Assembly: GCA_902763535.1 (NCBI GenBank)
Contig: CACWSG010000007.1
Span: 1 to 64,000, forward strand
Length of the DNA stretch: 64,000 nt
From: an uncultured Pseudomonadota bacterium
GTDB taxonomy: Bacteria; Pseudomonadota; Alphaproteobacteria; RF32; CAG-239
Direction of reading: 5' to 3'
The notes beneath the pieces were generated by a model. The model was not told the DNA's origin and did not search any database. It worked only from the letters and a program-made list of their open reading frames with translations. The translations under genes and the position numbers were made by a program. Shown piece by piece: positions 8,193 to 15,863 of the stretch (positions are counted from its first letter, which is position 1; every line of letters begins with the position of its first letter).

Positions 8193-9494
8193 ATGTTAAA
8201 ATCTGAATTAAGCGCGACGAACTTTGTCGCTGATTTGTTCGACAGTGCTGTTATTGCTTTCAATAAAGACGGTCATGTGGTGTTTTATAACCACATGGCG
8301 GAGTATTTGTTTAATGGCTTGTCTGATAACAAAACTTTGAGTGAGTTGGTCGGTGGTGATGAATTATCGGTTTTGCGCCACAATCTGAACATAGTTTTTT
8401 TTCAGCAGCGCCCGATGGATTTTTATTGGATGCACAAAGAAAGGCTATATTTGGTAGCGGCAAGACTTTTTGCCTCTAAAGTTTTTCTTTGTCTGCGCGA
8501 CATAACCGAAATCAGGGCGCAAAGCGATTTATTGAAAGTTTGCTCGCGCCGCTTTAATCAAATTGAGCAACTTTCTCAAATCGGCTATTGGGAGCTGAAT
8601 CTGTCTCACAAGATTTTTTATTGGTCTGACGGTATGTATAATTTGTTTAATCTCAACAAGCAAAATAAAAATTATCATCATAATATCATCCGCCGTTTTA
8701 TTCATCCTGATGATATTGAGTTTTATCGCCAAAGTTTGCGCCGACTTTTGCTGCAGGATAAGCTCATATCCGGCAATATCAGAATTTTCACCGATAATAA
8801 TGTCATGAAAATTTGTCGTTTTTCTGCCGCCAAAATTATGATTGACGGAGAAGAAAACGCCTGTGGTATAATGCAGAACATAACGGATTATTGTCGCACG
8901 GATGAAAAAAAAGCACTCACGGAGTTGGCTCATTCCGTCAAACAACAAATCCAAGCCATTAAGTTGTTCAGCGATTCGCTTTCCTCTGATGTCGCCGACC
9001 CGATACGGCATCACATTAATATAACGGCTGATTTGCTCAACCAAGCGGTGGGGCAGTTGCATGAAGATAGTTCTGAACAATATGTTGATGTTGCGGCGGT
9101 TTCTTATGAAATATGTCGCGAATTTGATGCCATTGCCCAAGCTAAGGGACTGAAATTGATTTGTCGCACCTATCCCTTGTTTATCAAAGGAGATAAAAAG
9201 TTATTGGAGCTCATGTTGCGTAACTTGCTTGATAATGCTTTTAAATTTGCCAAGAGTAAAGTTGTTTTGGCCAACAATCACAATGGTATTTGGGTTGCTG
9301 ATGACGGTTGTGGTATAGCGCTTTCTGAACAATCTAAAATTTTTTCTTGCTATTATCATGGCAAAAACAGTTGCGGTTGGGGAGTAGGGCTTGCCATGGT
9401 TTGTAATGCGGCCAAGCAGCTTGATGCCGCCATATCCTTAAAATCGAGACTCGGTCATTACAGTATTTTTCGCCTGACTTTTTCTAAAAAATGA
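8193..9494 (+). CDS. PAS-domain sensor histidine kinase
   Basis: 433 residues without membrane helices, so a cytoplasmic sensor. Two PAS-like regions: about 15-105, and about 125-230 (WELNLSHKIFYWSDGMYNLF, then RRFIHPDDIEFYRQSL, a typical PAS/PAC stretch). A phosphoacceptor-like segment LAHSVKQQIQAIK (about 250) has the His, but Ser-Val instead of the usual Glu-X. The HATPase domain has an N box (NLLDNAFKFA), a G1 box (ADDGCGI) and a G2 box (GWGVGLAM). No response regulator lies next to it. It begins 13 bp after the DUF4340 gene and may be cotranscribed with the ABC genes. Confidence 0.82.
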   Translation: MLKSELSATNFVADLFDSAVIAFNKDGHVVFYNHMAEYLFNGLSDNKTLSELVGGDELSVLRHNLNIVFFQQRPMDFYWMHKERLYLVAARLFASKVFLCLRDITEIRAQSDLLKVCSRRFNQIEQLSQIGYWELNLSHKIFYWSDGMYNLFNLNKQNKNYHHNIIRRFIHPDDIEFYRQSLRRLLLQDKLISGNIRIFTDNNVMKICRFSAAKIMIDGEENACGIMQNITDYCRTDEKKALTELAHSVKQQIQAIKLFSDSLSSDVADPIRHHINITADLLNQAVGQLHEDSSEQYVDVAAVSYEICREFDAIAQAKGLKLICRTYPLFIKGDKKLLELMLRNLLDNAFKFAKSKVVLANNHNGIWVADDGCGIALSEQSKIFSCYYHGKNSCGWGVGLAMVCNAAKQLDAAISLKSRLGHYSIFRLTFSKK

Positions 9495-9558
9495 ATTCTT
9501 GCCAAATTCAAAAATAAGTGTTAGACCATGCCTAATACCAACTATAAAACAAATAATT

Positions 9559-9867
9559 ATGAAGAATTTAGAAAAATATGCAATCTTTGCCTGCGTTTTT
9601 TGGCTGATTGTTACTGTCTGCCTTGCCGCAGCTTGTCGCCATGGTTTGGAATTAAGGATTGCGATTTTCGTGTCCTTAAGCATTATCTGGGTTGGTTTTG
9701 CCGTTTTTTTGGTTTGGCTGTTTGCTACCGACGGCAGGTCAGCTTGGCATAATCGCAAAACTCCTGCCGGAAAAATTGCCATAAGGATACTGTTGGTGTT
9801 CTATGCCATAACGGCGGTAGCTTTGTTGGCGGCGGGATTAAGGGAAATGATAGTTTTCCTTTTGTAA
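9559..9867 (+). CDS. Small membrane protein, unknown
   Basis: 102 residues from ATG 9559 (MKNLEKY); a longer frame from 9499 lacks a good start. Three predicted helices: about 7-25, 30-52 and 72-98, with a short polar loop containing DGRSAWHNRKTPAGK between the last two. The 5' leader has no clear ribosome site. No family recognised. Confidence 0.55.
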   Translation: MKNLEKYAIFACVFWLIVTVCLAAACRHGLELRIAIFVSLSIIWVGFAVFLVWLFATDGRSAWHNRKTPAGKIAIRILLVFYAITAVALLAAGLREMIVFLL

Positions 9868-9876
9868 AATTTTATG

Positions 9877-9910
9877 GAGCTTATGTCTCAAAAGTCAAAG
9901 CTCTTTTTTT
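9877..9910 (+). terminator. Terminator after the small membrane protein gene
   Basis: GAGCTT (9877-9882) pairs with AAGCTC (9898-9903), and a run of seven T follows at once. The loop is long (15 nt), so the hairpin is modest. Confidence 0.6.
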
Positions 9911-9931
9911 GACAAAAATTACAAAAAACAC

Positions 9932-9960
9932 TTGCCAAAATGTTTTTTTAGTGCTACTAA
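9932..9960 (+). promoter_or_regulatory. Promoter of the orphan gene at 9992
   Basis: TTGCCA (9932-9937), a 17-bp spacer, TACTAA (9955-9960). The expected transcript start leaves a leader of about 25 nt that is AT-rich and has no Shine-Dalgarno site. Confidence 0.55.
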
Positions 9961-9991
9961 TAATGGCAAACCCAATTAAAATGTATTTATT

Positions 9992-10522
9992 ATGACAGAA
10001 GTAAGACAGACCAGCGTTCCCGTGGTCTATAAGAATATGGGAAGTTTTAACCTTAAAAAGAAAAATTTCTTGGCGGTGGGCCTTCCGTCATGGCAGCCTC
10101 TCGGGCTTCTCGTAGGGTGCTGGGTAATTCCATTTGCCCCGCGCAACATTTCGTGGGCTGAGGCAGCTTATGAGGCTTATGCATATTCGCATAAGATGCC
10201 CACTGCGGAAGAGCTTTTCGCAGTGTGGACGCCGGAGGTTGCGCATGAGTTCGATCTCTGCGCCAAAGCACTGGGTTACCCGCCGATAAACTCGACCGGT
10301 GCGCCCATAGGCGAGTTTCCCTCAGACTTCGCCAACCTGAGGGAGGTCGATCGCGCCAGCGAGGCTCCATTTTACCACTTCGGTAAAATTAAGACACCGC
10401 CGAGGATGGCACCCAAGCCCGACACGCCGAACAGCCATGTCGGTATTGGCAACCGTTATTCCAGTAACGGTCTCGGGGCCAAGCCCATCTACATCCGCCC
10501 CGTTTGGCGGTACAAAAAGTAG
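9992..10522 (+). CDS. Orphan hypothetical protein, GC-rich
   Basis: 176 residues, no family recognised. A hydrophobic stretch (LGLLVGCWVIPFA, about 33-45) may be a membrane segment. The rest is Pro/Ala-rich, and the end holds two short PIYIRPVWRYKK-like basic runs. Base composition is clearly higher in G+C than in the flanking genes (long runs of GCG, CCG, CTG codons), a sign of a different origin. The start has no Shine-Dalgarno site. The gene is bracketed by its own promoter and terminator. Confidence 0.6.
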   Translation: MTEVRQTSVPVVYKNMGSFNLKKKNFLAVGLPSWQPLGLLVGCWVIPFAPRNISWAEAAYEAYAYSHKMPTAEELFAVWTPEVAHEFDLCAKALGYPPINSTGAPIGEFPSDFANLREVDRASEAPFYHFGKIKTPPRMAPKPDTPNSHVGIGNRYSSNGLGAKPIYIRPVWRYKK

Positions 10523-10528
10523 AATGGA

Positions 10529-10574
10529 AAAGCAATTTGCAAGGCTGAGGTTTTCCTCGGCCTTGTGCTTTTTT
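10529..10574 (+). terminator. Terminator after the GC-rich orphan gene
   Basis: AAGGCTGAGG (10541-10550) pairs with CCTCGGCCTT (10555-10564) around a TTTT loop. GTGC and a T6 run follow, and outer AAAGCA/TGCTTT bases can extend the stem. Confidence 0.8.
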
Positions 10575-10648
10575 AAATAAAAGCATTTGCAAATCATTAC
10601 AAATTAACTTATCATATCGCCGTTGTATTAACTGTAAACGGGTTATAA

Positions 10649-12412
10649 ATGTTTAAATCTCTTATCAAAAAAATTAAAAAATCTGATTTTGTTATCAATT
10701 ATTCCAAGATGTGGAAATATGTCAAACCTTATTGGGGCAGAGCCTTGATTGCTATGACCATTACGATTCCGATTGGGGCAATGGATGCGGTTATCGCTTG
10801 GGCTCTCAAACCTTATATGGATGTGGTAATGGTAGAAAAAGGTCCCAGTTATACGGCATATATTCCGCTTTTGATTATTGTTTTTACTCTTTTACAAAGC
10901 GCATTCAACTATATTGCCACCTATCTCAATACTTGGGTTGGGCAAAAAGTTTCCATCGGACTGAAGCTGGATTTGTACAAAAAATTATTGCGTTATAATG
11001 CGGCTTTTTTTGATCAAAGACATTCCGGTGAGATTTTGATGCGTTTTAATGGCGATGTTGATGCCAGTTGCGGCGGTTTGTTGGCCAATTTGAAGCTGTT
11101 CACCACTCGTTTGTTCTCATCTATCTCACTGATTTGTGTTTTGTTTTACAATTCATGGCAGTTAGCTGTTGTTGCCGTAATAGTTTTGGGCGCGGCACTT
11201 TATCCGTTGACTACTGTCAAACGCAAAATAAAATCAATCACCACGCAGAGTGTGTTTAGCGGTGCCGCTATCAATACTCAATACAATGAAACCTATCAAG
11301 GCAACCGTATCATAAGTTCTTACAATTTATATGATTATCAAGCCAAAAAATTCAGCGATAATTTGCACACCTGTTTTAAGTTGGGAATAAAGATGATTCA
11401 ACGCACCGGTCTGCTGTCGCCGATGATGCACTTTATTGTTTCGGTCGGTATTGCTGCCGTAATTTGGTTCGGTAGCCATCTTATTGTTACTCAGGCTATT
11501 ACCCCCGGTAACTTTGTATCGTTTATTGCCGCACTTATAATGCTTTATACTCCGATTAAGGCTATCGGTAATAATTTCAATTCCGTACAAATGGCTTTGT
11601 TGGCGATGGAACGTGTTTTTGAGTTGATGGATGCTCAGCCGGCTATTACCAGTAAAAAAGGTGCTCCGAAACTGGAAAAAATCAAAAAAACGATTGAGTA
11701 CAAAGATGTTTGTTTTGAATATATCAAAGGCAAACAGGTTCTTGATCATGTCAACTTAACCATTAAAAAAGGCGAAACAATAGCTTTTGTCGGTAATTCC
11801 GGTGGTGGCAAAACCACGATGGTAAACTTGCTTCCCCGCTTTTACGATGTAACATCAGGGGCGGTGATGATTGACGGAGTTGATATTCGCGATTACAACC
11901 TTGATTCTTTGCGTGACAACATCTCGGTTGTGTTCCAAGACAACTTTTTGTTCTCCGGTACCATTCGTGACAATATTCTCTTGGGCAAAGAAAATGCCAC
12001 TCAGGAAGAAATTGACATGGCGGTTAAAAATGCCTGTTTGGAAGAATTTGTATCTTCATTGGAAAAAGGTTTGGATACCAATATCGGTGAACGCGGAACT
12101 TTGCTTTCCGGTGGTCAAAAACAACGCATAGCTATCGCTCGTGCCTTTATCAAAAATGCACCGATTGTTATATTGGATGAAGCAACTTCGGCATTAGATA
12201 ATAAGTCCGAAGCCGTTGTTCAGCAGGCTGTCGATAACTTGATGAAAGATCGCACGGTGTTTATTATTGCCCACCGTCTGTCCACTGTCCGCAATGCCGA
12301 TAAAATTGTGGTCGTAAACTATGGTAAAATTGCCGAGATGGGTACTCATGAAGAATTATTAAAGAAGCCGGATTCAGTTTATGCTTCTTTATACAAAACA
12401 CAGTTGAAATAG
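10649..12412 (+). CDS. msbA: MsbA-type lipid exporter, ABC half-transporter
   Basis: 587 residues, a full membrane-ATPase fusion. The membrane domain (about 25-330) has six helices and starts with LIAMTITIPIGAMDAVIAWA. In the nucleotide-binding domain Walker A is GNSGGGKTT (about 380), the signature is LLSGGQKQRIAIARA (about 486), and Walker B is IVILDEATSALD (about 506), followed by the H-loop IIAHRLSTV. MsbA homodimers flip lipid A-core across the inner membrane. kdsA at 19911 shows that the cell makes Kdo for LPS. A peptide or drug exporter of the same subfamily cannot be excluded. Confidence 0.87.
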   Translation: MFKSLIKKIKKSDFVINYSKMWKYVKPYWGRALIAMTITIPIGAMDAVIAWALKPYMDVVMVEKGPSYTAYIPLLIIVFTLLQSAFNYIATYLNTWVGQKVSIGLKLDLYKKLLRYNAAFFDQRHSGEILMRFNGDVDASCGGLLANLKLFTTRLFSSISLICVLFYNSWQLAVVAVIVLGAALYPLTTVKRKIKSITTQSVFSGAAINTQYNETYQGNRIISSYNLYDYQAKKFSDNLHTCFKLGIKMIQRTGLLSPMMHFIVSVGIAAVIWFGSHLIVTQAITPGNFVSFIAALIMLYTPIKAIGNNFNSVQMALLAMERVFELMDAQPAITSKKGAPKLEKIKKTIEYKDVCFEYIKGKQVLDHVNLTIKKGETIAFVGNSGGGKTTMVNLLPRFYDVTSGAVMIDGVDIRDYNLDSLRDNISVVFQDNFLFSGTIRDNILLGKENATQEEIDMAVKNACLEEFVSSLEKGLDTNIGERGTLLSGGQKQRIAIARAFIKNAPIVILDEATSALDNKSEAVVQQAVDNLMKDRTVFIIAHRLSTVRNADKIVVVNYGKIAEMGTHEELLKKPDSVYASLYKTQLK

Positions 12413-12420
12413 GAGAAAAA

Positions 12421-15009
12421 ATGAAAAAACAAGCAGAACCATCCGATCCTTTGGATAGCTTGATTAAGCGCGTTAAAGCCGCACAGCAAATATATAAAAA
12501 CTTTTCGCAAAGTCAGGTCGATGCCATTTTTAAGGCAGCCGCCGCTGCGGCTGCTGCTCAGCGCATACCTTTAGCCCAAATGGCAGTTGGTGAAACCCGC
12601 ATGGGCTTGGTTGAAGACAAAGTTATCAAAAATCATTTTGCCTCGGAATACATTTATAACAAATATAAAGATGCCAAAACTTGCGGCATTATCAAAACTG
12701 ATAAAACCAATGGGACCAAAATTTTGGCCGAGCCGTTGGGGGTTATCGCCGGTATTATTCCAACCACCAATCCGACCTCAACCGCCATATTTAAGTCTTT
12801 ACTTTGCTTAAAAACCCGCAACGGCATTATTTTTTCGCCGCACCCGCGTGCCAAAGATAGCACCATTGCCGCTGCCAAAATTGTCTATGAAGCCGCCGTT
12901 AAGGCCGGTGCTCCTGAAAATATTATCGCTTGGATTGATGAGCCGACCTTGGAGGCAACTCAATTTTTGATAACTCACCCTGATGTCGATTGCATTTTGG
13001 CAACCGGTGGTTCCAGTATGGTCAAGGCCGCTTATTCATCCGGCAAACCGGCTTTGGGTGTCGGTGCCGGCAATGTTCCGGTGGTGATTGATGAAACAGC
13101 CGATATTGATATGGCGGTTTCCTACATCTTGATGTCCAAAACCTTTGATAATGGGGTGATTTGCGCCTCGGAACAATCCGTAGTGGCTGTCAGCAAAATA
13201 TATGACAAGGTCAAGAATCAATTTGCCGCCCAAGGTGCATATATCTTAAAACCATCCGAGGTTAAAAAATTATCCAAAATAATGTTGGGTGCCAAAGGAA
13301 TCAATCCCTTGATTGTTGGTCAACCTGCCGGCAAGATTGCTGATATGGCCGGCTTAAAAGTTCCTGAAGGTACTAAAATTTTGCTGGTTGAGCAAGATGT
13401 CATCTCCAAAGACAATCCTTATGCTTTGGAAAAATTATCTCCGGTATTGACTTTGTATCGTGCCAAAAATTTTGAAGATGCTGTTGCCAAATCGCTCAGT
13501 TTGGTATCGTTAGGCGGATTGGGACATACTGCCGTGCTCTATACTGATACTCGCAGTCAGGATCGGGTGGATTATTTTGCCCAAAAGCTTCCGACCGGAC
13601 GCATCTTGGTTAATTCACCTTCATCACAGGGTGGAATAGGGGACTTGTTTAATTTCAGACTTGAGCCATCGTTGACTTTGGGTTGCGGTTCATGGGGCGG
13701 CAACTCAGTCAGTGAAAATGTAGGCATCAAACATTTGTTGAATTATAAAACCGTTGCCGAGAGGAGAGAGAATATGTTGTGGTTTAGAGTTCCGCCTAAA
13801 ATTTATTTCAAACGCGGAGCGGTTGATACGGCTTTGCGTGAGCTGTCAGGCAAAAAACGCGCCTTTATCGTAACTGACAAATTTTTGTTTGATTCCGGTG
13901 CGGTCAATGCTGTTTCCAATCTTTTAGAAGAGATGGATATCGAGTATCAAATTTTCTTTGATGTCAAATCTGATCCTTGTATTTCTACTATTGATGATGC
14001 GCTCAAAGCCATCAAAGTATTCAAGCCGGATGTATTTATATCTTTTGGCGGCGGTTCGCCGATGGATGCTGCCAAAATTATGCAGCTCAAATATGAACAT
14101 CCGGATATTGCTTTTGAAGATGTAGCCTTGCGTTTTATGGATATCAGAAAACGGATTTGCTCAATTCCGGATTATTCCAAATCCATGATGGTTGCCATCC
14201 CTACAACTTCGGGTACCGGATCGGAGGTAACTCCTTTTGCGGTTATTACTGACGATAAGAGTGGGGTAAAATATGCTTTGGCTGATTATGCTCTGACTCC
14301 GGATATGGCGATTGTTGATGCGGACTTTGTTGATAATATGCCCAAAGGTTTGACTGCCGCCGGCGGTATTGATGCTTTGGTTCATGCTATTGAAGCTTAT
14401 GTTTCGGTAATGGCGACCAACTTTACCAATTCGACGGCTTTGGAAGCTGCTAAACAGATATTCCGCTATTTGCCCAGAGCTTATCACGACGGCGCCAATG
14501 ATCCGATAGCCCGAGAAAAAATGCACCATGCCGCCACCATAGCCGGTATGGCCTTTGCCAACTCATTTTTAGGTTTGTGCCACTCCATGGCACATAAATT
14601 GGGTGCAGCTTTTGATATTCCGCACGGAATTGCCAATGCCTTGCTTATTTCACAGGTTATTAAATACAATGCTGATGAAACCAAGCACAAGCAAACTATT
14701 TTCCCGCAATATCGTGTGCCCGAAGCAAAAAAGCGTTATGCCCAAATTGCTGAAAATTTGGGTCTGAAAGGTCGTAACGATGATGCCAAAGTCAAAGCTT
14801 TGATTGCGGCAATCGAGAAGTTGAAAAAAGATATTGAAATACCGTCATCAATCAAGGCATGGGGTATATCCAAGAAGGATTTTGCCTATAAACTTGATTG
14901 GCTGGTTGAGAATGCTTTTGACGACCAGTGCACCGGTGCCAATCCGAGCTATCCTCTGATGGAAGACATTCGTCAGATTTACTTGGATGCCTTTGAGGGT
15001 AAAATCTGA
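12421..15009 (+). CDS. adhE: Bifunctional acetaldehyde-CoA/alcohol dehydrogenase
   Basis: 862 residues, the normal length for AdhE. The N-terminal half is a CoA-acylating aldehyde dehydrogenase with the active Cys in NGVICASEQ (about 246). A linker (NVGIKHLLNYKTVAERRENM) leads to an iron-dependent alcohol dehydrogenase with GGGSPMDAAK, TTSGTGSEVTPFAV and the metal-binding His residues in ALVHAIEAY, GLCHSMAHKLG and DIPHGIANA. It reduces acetyl-CoA through acetaldehyde to ethanol and regenerates NAD+, so it points to fermentation. It starts 8 bp after msbA, with TAGGAG before the ATG; the two are probably cotranscribed although unrelated in function. Confidence 0.95.
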   Translation: MKKQAEPSDPLDSLIKRVKAAQQIYKNFSQSQVDAIFKAAAAAAAAQRIPLAQMAVGETRMGLVEDKVIKNHFASEYIYNKYKDAKTCGIIKTDKTNGTKILAEPLGVIAGIIPTTNPTSTAIFKSLLCLKTRNGIIFSPHPRAKDSTIAAAKIVYEAAVKAGAPENIIAWIDEPTLEATQFLITHPDVDCILATGGSSMVKAAYSSGKPALGVGAGNVPVVIDETADIDMAVSYILMSKTFDNGVICASEQSVVAVSKIYDKVKNQFAAQGAYILKPSEVKKLSKIMLGAKGINPLIVGQPAGKIADMAGLKVPEGTKILLVEQDVISKDNPYALEKLSPVLTLYRAKNFEDAVAKSLSLVSLGGLGHTAVLYTDTRSQDRVDYFAQKLPTGRILVNSPSSQGGIGDLFNFRLEPSLTLGCGSWGGNSVSENVGIKHLLNYKTVAERRENMLWFRVPPKIYFKRGAVDTALRELSGKKRAFIVTDKFLFDSGAVNAVSNLLEEMDIEYQIFFDVKSDPCISTIDDALKAIKVFKPDVFISFGGGSPMDAAKIMQLKYEHPDIAFEDVALRFMDIRKRICSIPDYSKSMMVAIPTTSGTGSEVTPFAVITDDKSGVKYALADYALTPDMAIVDADFVDNMPKGLTAAGGIDALVHAIEAYVSVMATNFTNSTALEAAKQIFRYLPRAYHDGANDPIAREKMHHAATIAGMAFANSFLGLCHSMAHKLGAAFDIPHGIANALLISQVIKYNADETKHKQTIFPQYRVPEAKKRYAQIAENLGLKGRNDDAKVKALIAAIEKLKKDIEIPSSIKAWGISKKDFAYKLDWLVENAFDDQCTGANPSYPLMEDIRQIYLDAFEGKI

Positions 15010-15019
15010 GTTTATAGCT

Positions 15020-15622
15020 CTATTCCATTTGTAGGCGTAATAAGAATTTGCGCAATGTTGCACGTTGAACGCCGAAAATTCTGGCGATTTGCGATTTGGA
15101 AACACCTCCCGCCAGCAACTCTTTGATGCGTTTGACGTTTTTGGAAAGTTTAAGCCTTTTTGATGCCGCTGCCATAGGTCGGCCGATATGTTTGCCGGAT
15201 GCTTTGAGGTGAGCCAAACTGGCTTTGGTTCTATCCGAGATAAGTTTGCGCTCAATCTCGGCGGCTAAACCGAAAGCAAAAGCCAAGACTTTTGATTGAA
15301 TATCATTACCTAAACGATAATTTTCTTTTAATGTCCAGACTTGGCAATTTTTATTCAAGCACGTTTCCAAAATCCGCATAACTTCCATCAAAGAACGTCC
15401 GAGACGGGATATCTCGCAAGCGATAAGAATATCATTTTCCTGTAACTCATCTAACAAAGCACCCAATTTGCGGTTTTTTAAGGCTTTACGGGAAGATATT
15501 TTTTCTTCAACCCAGCGGTCAATTTTGATACCGGTTTTTAAGGCATATTGTTCAATTTCATAATGTTGATGTTGCAATGTTTGCTTATCTGAACTGACGC
15601 GAATGTAACCTATTGTTACCAT
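15020..15622 (-). CDS. Serine recombinase/invertase, Mpi-like
   Basis: 200 residues. The resolvase domain begins GYIRVSSDKQT, with the catalytic Ser at position 10 between R8 and S11. EISRLGRSLMEVMRI follows (about 71), then the helix with AEIERKLISDRTKASLAHLK. The C-terminus is a helix-turn-helix (GGVSKSQIARIFGVQRATLRKFL). This N-terminal form resembles the Bacteroides Mpi-type DNA invertases more than the transposon resolvases. It is convergent with adhE (10 bp apart) and diverges from the large unknown gene at 15864. A GAGG site precedes the ATG. No paired crossover sites are evident. Confidence 0.85.
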   Translation of the reverse strand: MVTIGYIRVSSDKQTLQHQHYEIEQYALKTGIKIDRWVEEKISSRKALKNRKLGALLDELQENDILIACEISRLGRSLMEVMRILETCLNKNCQVWTLKENYRLGNDIQSKVLAFAFGLAAEIERKLISDRTKASLAHLKASGKHIGRPMAAASKRLKLSKNVKRIKELLAGGVSKSQIARIFGVQRATLRKFLLRLQME

Positions 15623-15863
15623 TTGTTTTTCCTCAACTAAAGTTAAATTAAACTGGTCATTTTAATAGAACGATTAATTTCAAGTATTTTTTTACATTTT
15701 CGTCTTTTTTAATAAAAAATAAAATGACTTGAAAAAATAAATAGTTAACTTTGTTTTGATGCAAAACATTAAGATTCTTTTTTTCTTTTTGTTAAATGAA
15801 ACAAATCGTTGCTTATGTTACAATTAGACAAAATTGTTGAACATTATATGAAAGGAAAAGACA

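Noticed and set aside
12654..12878. Antisense frames inside adhE
   Set aside because: They mirror the codon structure of adhE and have no starts or family traits.
15639..15752. Invertible promoter segment controlled by the adjacent recombinase
   Set aside because: The two 8-bp inverted repeat pairs do not share a centre and are short in very AT-rich DNA; chance is enough to explain them.
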